This document shows positions 36,291 through 47,975 of a stretch of 64,000 nt of DNA, piece after piece; the stretch's first letter is position 1, and each line of letters starts with the position of its first letter. Location: positions 80,558,929-80,622,928 of the forward strand of contig CM049312.1 in NCBI GenBank assembly GCA_026874595.1, read 5' to 3'. Made by a program: the position numbers and the translations under genes. Origin of the DNA: Sipunculus nudus (taxonomy: Eukaryota > Annelida > Sipuncula > Golfingiida > Sipunculidae). The notes below the pieces were generated by a model. The model saw nothing but the letters and a program-made list of their open reading frames with translations. It was not told the DNA's origin and searched no databases.

Positions 36291-39200
36291 CTCTATCAAG
36301 TAATCAAATGCACAAATACAACAGAAACCGTCCATCAAGTAATCAAATGCACAAATGCAACAGAAACCGTCCATCAAGTAACCAAATACACAAATACAAC
36401 AGAAACCGTCCATCAAGCAACCAAATGCACCAAATGCACAAATACAACAGAAACCGTCCATCATAAGTAACCGAATGCACAAATACAACAGAAACTGTCG
36501 ATCAAGTAACCAAATGCACAAATACAACAGAAACTGTCGATCAAGTAATCAAATGCACAAATACAACAGAAACCGTCCATCAAGTAACCAAATGCACAAA
36601 TACAACAGAAACTGTCGATCAAATAATCAAATGCACAAATACAACAGAAACCGTCAATAAAGTAACCAAATGCACAAATACAACAGAAACCGTCCATCAA
36701 GTAACCAAATGCACAAATACAACAGAAACCGTCCATCAAGTAACCAAATGCACAAATACAACAGAAACCGTCGATCAAGTAACCGAATGCACAAATACAA
36801 CAGAAACTGTCAATCAAGTAACCAAATGCACAAATACAACAGAAACTGTCCATCAAGTAACCAAATGCACAAATACAACAGAAACCGTCCATCAAGTAAC
36901 CAAATGCACAAATACAACAGAAACTGTCGATCAAATAATCAAATGCACAAATACAACAGAAACCGTCCATCAAGTAACCAAATGCACAAATACAACAGAA
37001 ACCGTCCATCAAGTAACCAAATGCACAAATACAACAGAAACCGTCCATCATAAGTAACCGAATGCACAAATACAACAAAAACTGTCGATCAAGTAACCGA
37101 ATGCACAAATACAACAGAAACTGTCCATCAAGTAACCAAATGCACAAATACAACAGAAACCGTCCATCAAGTAACCAAATGCACAAATACAACAGAAACC
37201 GTCCATCATAAGTAACCGAATGCACAAATACAACAGAAACTGTCGATCAAGTAACCGAATGCACAAATACAACAGAAACTGTCCATCAAGTAACCAAATG
37301 CACAAATACAACAGAAACCGTCCATCAAGTAACCAAATGCACAAATACAACAGAAACCGTCCATCATAAGTAACCGAATGCACAAATACAACAGAAACTG
37401 TCGATCAAGTAACCGAATGCACAAATACAACAGAAACCGTCCATCATAAGTAACCAAATGCACAAATACAACAGAAACCGTCCATCAAGTAACCCAATGC
37501 ACAAATACAACAGAAACCGTCCATCAAGAGTAACCGAATGCACAAATACAACAGAAACTTTCGATCAAGTAACCAAATGCACAAATACAACAGAAACTGT
37601 CCATCAAGTAACCAAATGCACAAATACAACAGAAACCGTCCATCAAGTAACCAAATGCACAAATACAACAGAAACCGTCCATCATAAGTAACCGAATGCA
37701 CAAATACAACAGAAACTGTCGATCAAGTAACCGAATGCACAAATACAACAGAAACTGTCGATCAAGTAATCAAATGCACAAATACAACAGAAACTGTCCA
37801 AGTAACCAAATGCACAAATACAACAGAAACCGTCCAAGTAACCAAATGCACAAATACAACAGAAACCGTCCATCAAGTAACCAAATGCACAAATACAACA
37901 GAAACCGTCCATCAAGTAACCAAATGCACAAATACAACAGAAACCGTCCATCAGGCAACCAAATGCACATTACAACAGAAACCGTCCATCATAAGTAACC
38001 AAATGCACAAATACAACAGAAACTGTCGATCAAGTAACCAAATGCACAAATACAACAGAAACTGTCGATCAAGTAATCAAATGCACAAATACAACAGAAA
38101 CCGTCCATCAAGTAACCAAATGCACAAATACAACAGAAACTGTCGATCAAATAATCAAATGCACAAATACAACAGAAACCGTCCATCAAGTAACCAAATG
38201 CACAAATACAACAGAAACTGTCGATCAAATAATCAAATGCACAAATACAACAGAAACCGTCCATCAAGTAACCAAATGCACAAATACAACAGAAACCGTC
38301 GATCAAGTAACCGAATGCACAAATACAACAGAAACTGTCAATCAAGTAACCAAATGCACAAATACAACAGAAACTGTCCATCAAGTAACCAAATGCACAA
38401 ATACAACAGAAACCGTCCATCAAGTAACCAAATGCACAAATACAACAGAAACTGTCGATCAAATAATCAAATGCACAAATACAACAGAAACCGTCCATCA
38501 AGTAACCAAATGCACAAATACAACAGAAACCGTCCATCAAGTAACCAAATGCACAAATACAACAGAAACCGTCCATCATAAGTAACCGAATGCACAAATA
38601 CAACAAAAACTGTCGATCAAGTAACCGAATGCACAAATACAACAGAAACTGTCCATCAAGTAACCAAATGCACAAATACAACAGAAACCGTCCATCAAGT
38701 AACCAAATGCACAAATACAACAGAAACCGTCCATCATAAGTAACCGAATGCACAAATACAACAGAAACTGTCGATCAAGTAACCGAATGCACAAATACAT
38801 CAGAAACCGTCCATCAAGTAACCAAATGCACAAATACAACAGAAACCGTCCATCAAGTAACCCAATGCACAAATACAACAGAAACCGTCCATCATAAGTA
38901 ACCGAATGCACAAATACAACAAACTTTCGATCAAGTAACCAAATGCACAAATACAACATAAACTGTCCATCAAGTAACCAAATGCACAAATACAACAGAA
39001 ACCGTCCATCAAGTAACCAAATGCACAAATACAACAGAAACCGTCCATCATAAGTAACCGAATGCACAAATACAACAGAAACTGTCGATCAAGTAACCGA
39101 ATGCACAAATACAACAGAAACTGTCGATCAAGTAATCAAATGCACAAATACAACAGAAACCGTCCAAGTAACCAAATGCACAAATACAACAGAAACCGTC

Positions 39201-42200
39201 CAAGTAACCAAATGCACAAATACAACAGAAACCGTCCATCAGGTAACCAAATGCACAAATACAACAGAAACCGTCCATCAAGTAACCAAATGCACAAATA
39301 CAACAGAAACGTCCATCATAAGTAACCGAATGCACAAATACAACAGAAACTGTTGATCAAGTAACCGAATGCACAAATACAACAGAAACTGTCGATTAAG
39401 TAACCAAATACACAAATACAACAGAAACTGTTGATCAAGTAATCAAATGCACAAATACAACAGAAACCGTCCATCAAGTAACCAAATACACAAATACAAC
39501 AGAAACCGTCCATCAAGTAACCAAATGCACCAAATGCACAAATACAACAGAAACCGTCCATCATAAGTAACCGAATGCACAAATACAACAGAAACCGTCC
39601 ATCAAGTAACCAAATGCACAAATACAACAGAAACCGTCGATCAAGTAACCGAATGCACAAATACAACAGAAACTGTCAATCAAGTAACCAAATGCACAAA
39701 TACAACAGAAACTGTCCATCAAGTAACCAAATGCACAAATACAACAGAAACCGTCCATCAAGTAACCAAATGCACAAATACAACAGAAACTGTCGATCAA
39801 ATAATCAAATGCACAAATACAACAGAAACCGTCCATCAAGTAACCAAATGCACAAATACAACAGAAACCGTCCATCAAGTAACCAAATGCACAAATACAA
39901 CAGAAACCGTCCATCATAAGTAACCGAATGCACAAATACAACAAAAACTGTCGATCAAGTAACCGAATGCACAAATACAACAGAAACTGTCCATCAAGTA
40001 ACCAAATGCACAAATACAACAGAAACCGTCCATCAAGTAACCAAATGCACAAATACAACAGAAACCGTCCATCATAAGTAACCGAATGCACAAATACAAC
40101 AGAAACTGTCGATCAAGTAACCGAATGCACAAATACAACAGAAACCGTCCATCATAAGTAACCAAATGCACAAATACAACAGAAACCGTCCATCAAGTAA
40201 CCCAATGCACAAATACAACAGAAACCGTCCATCATAAGTAACCGAATGCACAAATACAACAGAAACTTTCGATCAAGTAACCAAATGCACAAATACAACA
40301 GAAACTGTCCATCAAGTAACCAAATGCACAAATACAACAGAAACCGTCCATCAAGTAACCAAATGCACAAATACAACAGAAACCGTCCATCATAAGTAAC
40401 CGAATGCACAAATACAACAGAAACTGTCGATCAAGTAACCGAATGCACAAATACAACAGAAACTGTCGATCAAGTAATCAAATGCACAAATACAACAGAA
40501 ACTGTCCAAGTAACCAAATGCACAAATACAACAGAAACCGTCCAAGTAACTAAATGCACAAATACAACAGAAACCGTCCATCAAGTAACCAAATGCACAA
40601 ATACAACAGAAACCGTCCATCAAGTAACCAAATGCACAAATACAACAGAAACCGTCCATCAAGCAACCAAATGCACATTACAACAGAAACCGTCCATCAT
40701 AAGTAACCAAATGCACAAATACAACAGAAACTGTCGATCAAGTAACCAAATGCACAAATACAACAGAAACTGTCGATCAAGTAATCAAATGCACAAATAC
40801 AACAGAAACCGTCCATCAAGTAACCAAATGCACAAATACAACAGAAACTGTCGATCAAATAATCAAATGCACAAATACAACAGAAACCGTCCATCAAGTA
40901 ACCAAATGCACAAATACAACAGAAACTGTCGATCAAATAATCAAATGCACAAATACAACAGAAACCGTCCATCAAGTAACCAAATGCACAAATACAACAG
41001 AAACCGTCGATCAAGTAACCGAATGCACAAATACAACAGAAACTGTCAATCAAGTAACCAAATGCACAAATACAACAGAAACTGTCCATCAAGTAACCAA
41101 ATGCACAAATACAACAGAAACCGTCCATCAAGTAACCAAATGCACAAATACAACAGAAACTGTCGATCAAATAATCAAATGCACAAATACAACAGAAACC
41201 GTCCATCAAGTAACCAAATGCACAAATACAACAGAAACCGTCCATCAAGTAACCAAATGCACAAATACAACAGAAACCGTCCATCATAAGTAACCGAATG
41301 CACAAATACAACAAAAACTGTCGATCAAGTAACCGAATGCACAAATACAACAGAAACTGTCCATCAAGTAACCAAATGCACAAATACAACAGAAACCGTC
41401 CATCAAGTAACCAAATGCACAAATACAACAGAAACCGTCCATCATAAGTAACCGAATGCACAAATACAACAGAAACTGTCGATCAAGTAACCGAATGCAC
41501 AAATACATCAGAAACCGTCCATCAAGTAACCAAATGCACAAATACAACAGAAACCGTCCATCAAGTAACCCAATGCACAAATACAACAGAAACCGTCCAT
41601 CATAAGTAACCGAATGCACAAATACAACAGAAACTTTCGATCAAGTAACCAAATGCACAAATACAACATAAACTGTCCATCAAGTAACCAAATGCACAAA
41701 TACAACAGAAACCGTCCATCAAGTAACCAAATGCACAAATACAACAGAAACCGTCCATCATAAGTAACCGAATGCACAAATACAACAGAAACTGTCGATC
41801 AAGTAACCGAATGCACAAATACAACAGAAACTGTCGATCAAGTAATCAAATGCACAAATACAACAGAAACCGTCCAAGTAACCAAATGCACAAATACAAC
41901 AGAAACCGTCCAAGTAACCAAATGCACAAATACAACAGAAACCGTCCATCAGGTAACCAAATGCACAAATACAACAGAAACCGTCCATCAAGTAACCAAA
42001 TGCACAAATACAACAGAAACGTCCATCATGAGTAACCGAATGCACAAATACAACAGAAACTGTTGATCAAGTAACCGAATGCACAAATACAACAGAAACT
42101 GTCGATTAAGTAACCAAATACACAAATACAACAGAAACTGTTGATCAAGTAATCAAATGCACAAATACAACAGAAACCGTCCATCAAGTAACCAAATACA

Positions 42201-42335
42201 CAAATACAACAGAAACCGTCCATCAAGTAACCAAATGCACCAAATGCACAAATACAACAGAAACCGTCCATCATAAGTAACCGAATGCACAAATACAACA
42301 GAAACTGTCGATCAAGTAACCAAATGCACAAATAT
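36291..42335 (+). repeat. 39-bp satellite in a 2.7-kb higher-order repeat
   Basis: About 155 tandem units of 39 bp with core ACAAATACAACAGAAAC followed by a variable part (CGTCCATC, TGTCGATC, CGTCCAAG) and AAGTAACCAAATGC. 41-bp units with CATCATAAGTAAC and 35-bp units with GTCCAAGTAAC punctuate it. The pattern of variants repeats at about 2708 bp: 37206-39625 aligns to 39914-42333, shifted by 2 bp in part. A double-CCAAATGCA marker recurs at about 36420, 39525 and 42235. Since 39 is divisible by three both strands stay open (MHKYNRNRPSSNQ on plus; Cys/Phe-rich on minus). No start context, signal or splice evidence supports a protein. Confidence 0.95.
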
Positions 42336-42798
42336 CATTTTGATAATTATTGGAAACAGTTACAATGATTTATACACATGAAGCATATACATACAGACTG
42401 AAACATAAAAAAAAGCTTTAAAACACAGAGTACTAAAATAGTATTCACATAAACTTTATTGAACATGAGAAGGCACACACATCCAAAGACACTGAAGTAC
42501 TAGTACAAACTTTTTAAATTGGAGGAATTTTACATTTGTAACTGCAGAAATAAGATAAATCTGGATTTTCAAAATATTTTAAGTCAATATGTTTACAACT
42601 TCAATGGTACCACTCTGAACACCCATCGCACTGAACCATATGTCTCAACACATAAAACCATAATAGCTTTTTTCTGAATATAACTGCATACAGATGCAAA
42701 ACACTTCGTTCTATATATTGTCAATCCTTTCTTTCAATTTTGGGACAATACATATATTACTATGGGGAAATTCAGTAAGTCGGCTTTTCTCAAAACAA
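42336..42798. other. Intergenic between satellite and Ulp1-like relic
   Basis: TTTTGATAATTATT at 42338-42351 repeats the sequence left of the satellite. Otherwise AT-rich and featureless. Confidence 0.4.
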
Positions 42799-44700
42799 CT
42801 AGCTAGATGGTTGCGCAAGATGAACCTTGGATAAAGTTGCATTAACATCACTTCTATGAGCTGGAGCAACAGCAAAGGCTACAGCAAAGAGTCCACAATC
42901 GCTGCTGCCCACCTGTATTTGCACCGAATGTGGCTGTAAAGTTTTAGTTAGAGATGTTGCCTTTACTATTGTGGAGATTTGGTCAAATGTGTCTTTTGGA
43001 ATTTCTTGATCAATGGAATTATATAATGAAACATGTTTTGGACTGATGTTTACAGTGGAAATAGTGACCCAATGTTTGTATCTGCCACAAAGAATTGTAT
43101 CTGAATCATGTTTTTTAGGCCGAATAAGTCGAGCACATATAGCATTGATATACGAAAAATAAAACTTGTTGACATATCGTGGTTTAATCGTTATCTTTTT
43201 TCTAATGTTCATTAAACAGTTTGCCAGTATCTGAGGTGTGTGCTCTCTCACAATCCCTGACTCTCTCTGAATACCTAACTCAGGAAAACGTATCATGGAC
43301 TGCACTGAAAAGGAGGCAGGCTACTAAAACAAAAGAAAGACGGTAAATAACTTGTTTGGAAAACCGCAACCTGTAAACGACAAACGGAAAGACGTATTGT
43401 AAAAAGGGTGACCAGAAAAGGAAAACTGAAACATGAATGTAATGACCCCTGGTGGCAAATCGAGATGGAGACCAACTGCCACACATGTTTTTACCTAAAT
43501 TTTTAAATGACTTATTTTGTGCCAAAACTGGATCTTGTAAAACATTTATATGTGGAAATTTTTGTTTTAAAATAATTTGAGCAGTGTTCATTTGTGTATC
43601 AGTTAACCAATTATCAGGGCCTTAAAGAAAACCTTATCTGTGTAAGTGAGTTTTAGTGCAGAATCCAGAGGTTTGAATCAAGTTTTCTGTTATTCTGTGT
43701 TTTACAATTGCTTGCAGCTTTGTTTTTACCTGAAAAACTAAATGATTTTTGGGTCCTTTTGGGCATCCCCTATGCCTTTTATATATAAAGTGAGCGTGTT
43801 GCCCAGTTCTTCAGTGCATACCTTTTTATCAAGGCCATGACACGTTACTCTGATGTTTCCCAACTGAGATGTTTCAGGCCTTTGTTTGCACATTGGTTCC
43901 TGTCAAGTCTGGTAGTTCATCATTTCCATGTAAATATTATCAAATTTGGAGGTATCCAAAAGGCAGTCATCATGGTCAGATTCTGTGTTCAATTGTTGCT
44001 TGCCTTCAGCTTTTTCTGTTATATCTGGTACGTTTGATATTTTGCCCAAGCTCTCAAAGCTTAAGTGAACTTCTTTATCTAACTGCCTCTGCCTTAAAAG
44101 AACTTTTAATATTTTAGTTTTGGAGAAAAAATTTTGTTGCCACATGTGGAAAGGAAAGATGCTAAATTCTTTGTAGTTTTAGCAGCTCTTTCAAATTTTT
44201 CATTTTGGGATAAAATGCTCTTTTTTGTTTTTATTTTTCACTTTGGGTAAAACAGGTTGATCAATTATTGGCATATCTTGTTCAATTAATTTTTCGTTGT
44301 TTTCTTTTTTTCCATCAAATTGGAATGAGTTCTGGACTGAAATTGGTCATATCATTGTCTTTTCTCACTCTCAAAATGTGCCTACAAGGCAACTTGTAGT
44401 AGTACCAAAACCTACAGGTACACTGAGTAGCATCTATGTTTACCAAACATATGGTTTCATTTTTAACCAGAAACTTAAAGCTGTTATCTGTCTTGATGAT
44501 AGACCGTACAATTTGTTTGGACTTCTCAATTTCTGGATTAATATGCAATACTCCTTGTTTTGTACATACATTAGGACATGCAATTCATCAACTTGTTGGG
44601 AATCCAAACTTAACTTTCAGTGCATCAAATTAACTTTTATTTGCATATTTTGTCTACAGATTTTATGTGCTTGATAAGTCCCTGTGGACATTCATATAAT
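42799..44700 (-). pseudogene. SWIM zinc-finger / Ulp1 (C48) cysteine protease-like gene, broken
   Basis: Minus-strand pieces in order. About 44690-44315 ends in a SWIM finger, CTCRFWYYYKLPCRH (CxC-x9-CxH). 44145-43903 is a charged linker. 43620-43480 encodes NWLTDTQMNTAQIIL, the start of an Ulp1-like fold. 43110-42799 encodes GRYKHWVTISTVNI (catalytic His), SLYNSID (Asn where Asp is usual) and QVGSSDCGLFAVAFA (oxyanion Gln and catalytic Cys). Stops and frame changes separate the pieces, and 43480-43110 interrupts the protease domain; an intron (GTAAAA to TTTTCAG at about 43307) may explain part of that gap. SWIM plus Ulp1 is common in multicopy invertebrate genes derived from MULE-type transposons; that origin is inference. 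Confidence 0.7.
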
Positions 44701-44785
44701 TGAAAATGTGGTTGGATGTAAATATTCAGTTTCTGATTATGACTTTCGTTGTGGTTATTGGTGTTGTTGCCTAATGTTTCAACAG

Positions 44786-45075
44786 TGTGAAATTGCATTA
44801 GAAATGTATCTAGTAATTCTAGCTAAAACTAACAATGACCTAAATATGCAAAATTAACTGTGTGAAATTGCATTAGAAATGTATCTTATAATTTTAGCTA
44901 AAACTAACAATAACCTAAATATGCATAATTAGTAATGGGAGGTTTCATTTGGAAATATCTTGTAATTCTGGCTTCAACTAATAATAGTCAAATATGTAAA
45001 ATTAGTTATTCAGTGTTTCATTTGAAATATATCTTATAGTTCTGGCTATAATATCTTTTATTAACAGTGTGAAGT
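44786..45075 (+). repeat. Degenerate ~75-bp tandem repeat
   Basis: Three to four copies of a unit with 'GAAATTGCATTAGAAATGTATC', 'TAATTCTAGCTAAAACTAAC' and 'CCTAAATATGCA' variants, starting near 44788, 44862, 44940 and 45005. The first two are nearly identical, the later ones eroded. Confidence 0.8.
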
Positions 45076-45789
45076 AACATAAGGAATGTATTCTAGCTGA
45101 ATTTGACAATAACATAAAATGTAAATATTTAAAAATATGACATACCTGGTGTTCCTTTATTTTTTTTTTTTGGGGGGGGGGGGGGGGAGACGTCTTGCCA
45201 AAGCATAGGTCTTTATCCCAAGGTAGCACCTAATGGAGGTATACTTCCCGATATCTGGACCTATGTATCTTACAAGAGAGTCTCAAATGATGAGCATCGC
45301 GGGTGTTGACTTGAAACAAGAGTAGCACAGTGAATATACACAAAGCTTGCACCTTAAGCTAATGACTCAACTTAGCAGTATGATTAAATAAAATAAAAGA
45401 AAAAAAATAGTGAATATATATTGTAATCACAGTTAAAGAATTACATTTTTCTTAGTATGTACAAAATACACAACACTTCTTTCTTACCATAACAATACAG
45501 AGTACAATAATAATAATAAAAAAATGAAAAAAATAGCACAATGTACACATAAATACAGCAATAGTACAAGAACTTATTTGTACAATCTTTAAAAAAATCA
45601 TTTTATTAATTGTATTAATTATTTGAGAGACTAATGCACATTTTAAATGAAATTTATTGTTATTCAATCGAAGATATGATTGGGTGTGATAAAACTCGAA
45701 CCCATCTCCTTACCCACGTTGGATCACATTCAATCCCAATGGTTACAGTTGCATTATATTAGGTTTTGGTATTCTAGGAGAAAGTTTTG

Positions 45790-45957
45790 CTTTAATTTGG
45801 GAAATACTTGAACTAAAACAAGAAACTAAGAGTTTTTGCATTAATCCGTGGTCAAAATGTCCAACTTGTTTTATTTCTGGATTGAAACAAAAATCAACTG
45901 CATTTGCAATAGCAAATAGCCCACAGTCTCCTGATGCTATTGGTTGACTGTCGCATA
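45790..45957 (-). pseudogene. Second Ulp1 (C48)-like protease fragment
   Basis: On minus, an open stretch of about 45 codons reads CDSQPIASGDCGLFAIANAV and continues through FCFNPEIKQVGHFDHGLM. The G-D-C-G-L-F-A box with upstream Gln is the catalytic end of the same family as the relic at 42.8 kb, but the sequences differ enough to be a separate copy. It lacks the His region and any start codon. The continuation FDHGLMQKLL matches the usual post-catalytic helix. Confidence 0.72.
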
Positions 45958-45959
45958 TT

Positions 45960-46845
45960 TAAGTGAAGAAATACAAGTTCATACAGACATCGGCATATTA
46001 TATCTAGGGTTATTACTCTGTGTTATTTATGGATAAACTTTAAAATTTGACACATCTCTGCGCCTGGAAATATATTAAGCATTTTACATTAGTAATTGAT
46101 CAGTTTTTCCAAACACATTAAATTAGGAGTAATTATACATGTATTTTAATTAAGGCAGGTCTTATTTCCACTCCAGCAAAGTGGCAATAAGATTAATTTA
46201 GCGGTCCTAAACCCCACAACAACCCTTAATAACACCTAAGTGGGGGGGGGGGGGGTCTTTTCAGGGAGAGCCACCAAGGGCCAGCGTAATTAAAGGAGAG
46301 CCACTTACAAAAGCAATGTAGCCATACGTGAAATATAATTATTATAACACATAAGCTTTCTAGCCTTGGGCGCACCCCCCCCCCCACACACACACATTTT
46401 TTTGCCCAAGGGTGGAGGTCAGTGTGACCTTTCATTGAGAAATGACGTAAATTTTATCAATTTATCAATTTGCATGGAAAATCCATTGTATTTCTCAGTC
46501 TACATGCCTTGCGTCAAAACCACTAGGACTTTAGTAATTTAGTGTTTAGTAATATATATATATATATATATATATAGGTTAGTATTGTGTAATTTTTAGA
46601 GATAAGGGAATCAAGTATAATGCAATTCATTTTAGTGAGAACGGTTGGAAATATATTTTTATGTTTATTGTTTAAACTGATAACATTGTACAGAGGACTG
46701 CTTTGGAATGTATGAACTTTTTGTATTGCTCATTGTGTAGTTACATGACTCAAATAAGGTCAGTTTTCTATGAATTAATTATCCCCTTGCAGTGAAGTTG
46801 CTAAAGGGATATATTACCGCCTCCGCTCTTGCGTCCATCTGTCTG
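45960..46845. other. Intergenic with homopolymers
   Basis: G-tract near 46243-46254, C-tract near 46375-46384, (TA)n at 46554-46576. No gene recognised. Confidence 0.4.
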
Positions 46846-46847
46846 TC

Positions 46848-47315
46848 CGTCTGAAATTGCCTTGTGGATCAAATTCAAGTCAAACCTTTGGCCAAAACCT
46901 TTCATCTCGCACATATGGCTTACCCAACCATGGATGAAGAAATCTATGGATTTTGAGGTCACAGGATCAAAGGTCCTGGCCACAGCACCCACTTCTTGAA
47001 AAAGCTTGTGGATAGATTTCAAGCCAAATTGTTTGACCAAAACCTTTCATCTCACTTATGGCTTACCCACCAATGGATGGAGAAACCTATCAATTTTGAG
47101 GTCACAGGGCCAAAGGTCACGGCCATAGCATCCACTTCTTGAAAAAGCATGTGGACCCATTTTAAGCAAAACCGTTTGACTTAAATCTTTCATCTTGCAC
47201 ATATGGCTCACCTACCCATGGATGAAGAAACCTATCGAATTTGAGGTCATGGGGTCAAAGGTCCGGCCATAGAACCCACTTCTTGAAAAAGCTTGTGGAC
47301 TGATTGTAAGCCAAC
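46848..47315 (+). repeat. ~145-bp tandem repeat, three-plus copies
   Basis: ACTTCTTGAAAAAGCTTGTGG recurs near 46991, 47133 and 47278. Between them lie CCTTTCATCTCGCACATATG, ACCCATGGATGAAGAAACC and TTTTGAGGTCA followed by CAGGGTCAAAGGTC. Eroded copies continue to about 47530. Confidence 0.85.
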
Positions 47316-47569
47316 AGTGGATATACTAACTCCCTATGTTTGTACATCCGTCTTCCTGTCTGTCTTCCCATTCGTCTCAATATACCTTATTGATCAATTT
47401 TAAGCCAAATCATTTGATCCTAAGCTTTCTCCTCTACATACATCTCACCCACCCGTACACATACAACTTATTAAGTTTGACGTCAAAGCTCAAGTTCACA
47501 CACCTCCCTTCCTCATTTTAACACTTGCGTAATACACCCCTTATCATTATGCTCCCATGCGAGCCCTCA

Positions 47570-47975
47570 CTGAAAATTTTTATAAGTGCATATATGTAAA
47601 AGTTATATGGCACATATAAGGCACATATACGTGCCATATATGTCCCTTATATCCAACCTTATAACTCCCATATATGTCACATATATGTCTGGTATATGGA
47701 TTTTATATGCAAATAAGGTAGGAGCCTTATATGTCACATATATGGGCCTTATATGTCATGTATAAGGCTTCCACATATAGGTCCCCTATAACTCCCATAT
47801 ATGTCCCATATATGTCCTTTATAACTCCCATATATGTCCCATATATTTGTGCGTTTTAACTCACATATATGTGCCTTATAACTCCCATGTATGTGACATA
47901 TATGGGACTTATAAGTGCCATATATGTCCCTTATAAATGACATATAATTATAACTCACATATATGTCCAGTGTAT
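47570..47975. repeat. ATATATGTCCCTTATA-rich cluster, left
   Basis: More than twenty words of the type CATATATGTCCCTTATAACT, spaced 12-25 bp and largely palindromic. A similar cluster lies at 51400-51720. Confidence 0.8.

Noticed and set aside
36291..42335. CRISPR array or repetitive protein (254-codon and 192-codon ORFs)
   Set aside because: The units are contiguous with no unique spacers, the DNA is eukaryotic, and the ORFs exist on both strands only because 39 is divisible by three. 41-bp monomers shift the frame.
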